Source: an uncultured Alphaproteobacteria bacterium
GTDB taxonomy: Bacteria; Pseudomonadota; Alphaproteobacteria; CALKHQ01
Assembly (NCBI GenBank): GCA_937988735.1
Contig: CALKHQ010000021.1
Span: 1 to 33,412 of the forward strand
DNA length: 33,412 bases
Reading direction: 5' to 3'
The notes under the pieces were generated by a model that saw only the letters and a list, made by a program, of their open reading frames with translations, was not told the DNA's origin and did not search any database. Numbering within the stretch: position 1 is the stretch's first letter; each line of letters starts with the position of its first letter. Of this stretch, positions 32,344-33,412 are shown piece by piece. The position numbers were made by a program, and so were the translations under genes.

Positions 32344-33402
32344 ATGACCGCGGTCGACTGGGACGCCCTCGCCCGCCGCGCGCGCGTCAGGAACCGCGCC
32401 AGGACGACGACGCTCTACGCCTTCCTGATCGCGGTCTCGGTGCCGATCATCCTGCCGTACATCTGGCTGGTCACCATCGCCTTCTCCGCCCGGACCGGGG
32501 TCGCGGAGACCCACGTGCTGTGGCGCTCGGTCCTGATCCTGGTGCCGACGGTGATCGGCTGCTGGGTGGCCGCCGTCGTCGCCGTCACCCGGCGGCAGAT
32601 GTGGATCGGCATCCTCGGCGTCGCCGCGATCGGCATCGCCGTGTTCGCGATCGTGGTCGGGCCCGACCTTCACCTGCGCAACTTCATCTTCCTGGTCGAG
32701 CCGGACTTCGCCTCCGTCGTCCGCTCCCGCGTCGGCGAGGTGAGCGGCGCGGTCCAGTTCCCCAACGTCTGGAAGGCCTTCCTCAACTCGCTGCTGCTGG
32801 CGGGCTCCCAGACCGTCATCGTGGTCACGGTGGCGAGCCTCGCCGGCTACTACCTGTCGCGGTTCCAGTTCCCCGGCCGGGCCGGGATGCTGCGGGCGCT
32901 GCTGGTGCTGCACGCCTTCCCGGTGCTGACGCTGATCGTGCCCCTGTTCCTGATGCTCTACTACATCGGGCTGCTGGACACGCTGCTGGGCGTCATCCTG
33001 GTGCTGGTCGGCTTCGAGCTGCCGTTCGCCGTCTTCATCATGAAGGGCTTCTTCGACGCGGTCCCGTGGGACATCGAGATGAGCGCGCTCACCGACGGCG
33101 CCTCGCGGCGGCAGGCGTTCGTCCAGGTGGTGCTGCCGCAGGTGACCAACGGCATCATCGCGGTCTCGGTGTTCTCCTTCATCCGCGGGTGGGAGGAGTA
33201 CATCTTCGTCTTCACCTTCCTCATCTCCAACGCCAACTGGACGATGAGCCTGTACATGTTCTTCGTCCGCGACGACGTGATGGGCGTGGATTACGGCGTG
33301 GTCTCGGCGGTCGGCGTCTTCTACCTGGTGCCGAGCCTGCTCCTCTACGCCGCCGCGCAGCGCTACCTGATGCAGATGACCATCAGCGGGGTGAAGGGGT
33401 GA
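32344..33402 (+). CDS. ABC transporter permease, MalG/UgpE-like, with extra N-terminal helices
   Basis: The 352-residue protein is longer than the usual 270–300. TM1 is at about 24–47, followed by two additional hydrophobic segments (about 61–82 and 86–107) that ordinary MalG-type permeases lack. The canonical part then runs from about 140 with the EAA loop E-M-S-A-L-T-D-G-A-S-R-R-Q-A-F-V-Q-V-V-L-P at 245–265. It begins one base after the upstream stop and ends ten bases before the window edge. The ATPase gene presumably follows. Confidence 0.9.
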   Translation: MTAVDWDALARRARVRNRARTTTLYAFLIAVSVPIILPYIWLVTIAFSARTGVAETHVLWRSVLILVPTVIGCWVAAVVAVTRRQMWIGILGVAAIGIAVFAIVVGPDLHLRNFIFLVEPDFASVVRSRVGEVSGAVQFPNVWKAFLNSLLLAGSQTVIVVTVASLAGYYLSRFQFPGRAGMLRALLVLHAFPVLTLIVPLFLMLYYIGLLDTLLGVILVLVGFELPFAVFIMKGFFDAVPWDIEMSALTDGASRRQAFVQVVLPQVTNGIIAVSVFSFIRGWEEYIFVFTFLISNANWTMSLYMFFVRDDVMGVDYGVVSAVGVFYLVPSLLLYAAAQRYLMQMTISGVKG

Positions 33403-33412
33403 CGGGGGTGCG

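Overview
The window is about 33.4 kb of very GC-rich, gene-dense bacterial chromosome, and it looks like core chromosome rather than a mobile island. The gene content points to an alphaproteobacterium, most likely a Rhodospirillales-type lineage. The evidence is the bolA–J-domain–cobS–cobT neighbourhood, the trpB–trpA–accD–folC–DUF4169 run, DUF2125 and DUF3426 proteins, the plsC variant with H-x4-E, and a Zur-controlled znuA/znuCB-zur locus. The assignment below class level is inference. I see no tRNA, rRNA, CRISPR array, insertion sequence or phage gene. The largest gaps without a gene are about 276, 241 and 217 bases.

Layout, left to right. (1) 1–3004: a truncated zinc-ribbon/DUF3426 membrane protein, divergent from ftsE-ftsX (septal ABC complex) and plsC (phosphatidic acid synthesis). 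(2) 3281–5938: chaC, divergent from a translationally coupled DUF2125–Nudix (Tnr3-like) pair. (3) 5944–10621: a ribbon-helix-helix protein and bolA on the minus strand, divergent from a J-domain protein, cobS and cobT (two subunits of aerobic cobaltochelatase; cobN is not in the window). (4) 10625–16830: a tight minus-strand operon, transcribed from periplasmic cyclophilin through trpB, trpA, accD, folC and DUF4169 to a redoxin–2OG-Fe(II) oxygenase fusion; most junctions are overlaps or gaps of a few bases. (5) 16983–20202: a DHDPS-family aldolase, a very short entericidin-like lipoprotein gene (minus), a lipid/diacylglycerol kinase and a YihY/BrkB membrane protein. (6) 20187–25255: a zinc-homeostasis block. 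ZnuA (minus) and ZnuC-ZnuB-Zur (plus) diverge from a single palindromic Zur-type operator. Zur is translationally coupled to an endonuclease/exonuclease/phosphatase-fold protein. Downstream of znuA lies a 4,5-DOPA-dioxygenase-like gene broken by one in-frame TAG. (7) 25339–29660: a Na/Pi-cotransporter/PhoU-like protein, an orphan TAXI binding protein, a small lipoprotein, an inositol-monophosphatase-family enzyme, and an apparently internally deleted MmcQ/YjbR gene. (8) 29902–33402: a binding protein and two permeases of a carbohydrate-type ABC importer, with a cluster of hairpins after the binding-protein gene; the ATPase gene is presumably beyond the right edge.

Nothing here is convincingly a wholly new system. 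The observations most worth following are the nonsense-interrupted dioxygenase beside znuA, the zur–EEP coupling, the redoxin–2OG oxygenase fusion without a redox cysteine, the shortened YjbR gene, the ABC permease with an extra membrane hairpin, and the three hairpins between the binding-protein and permease genes.
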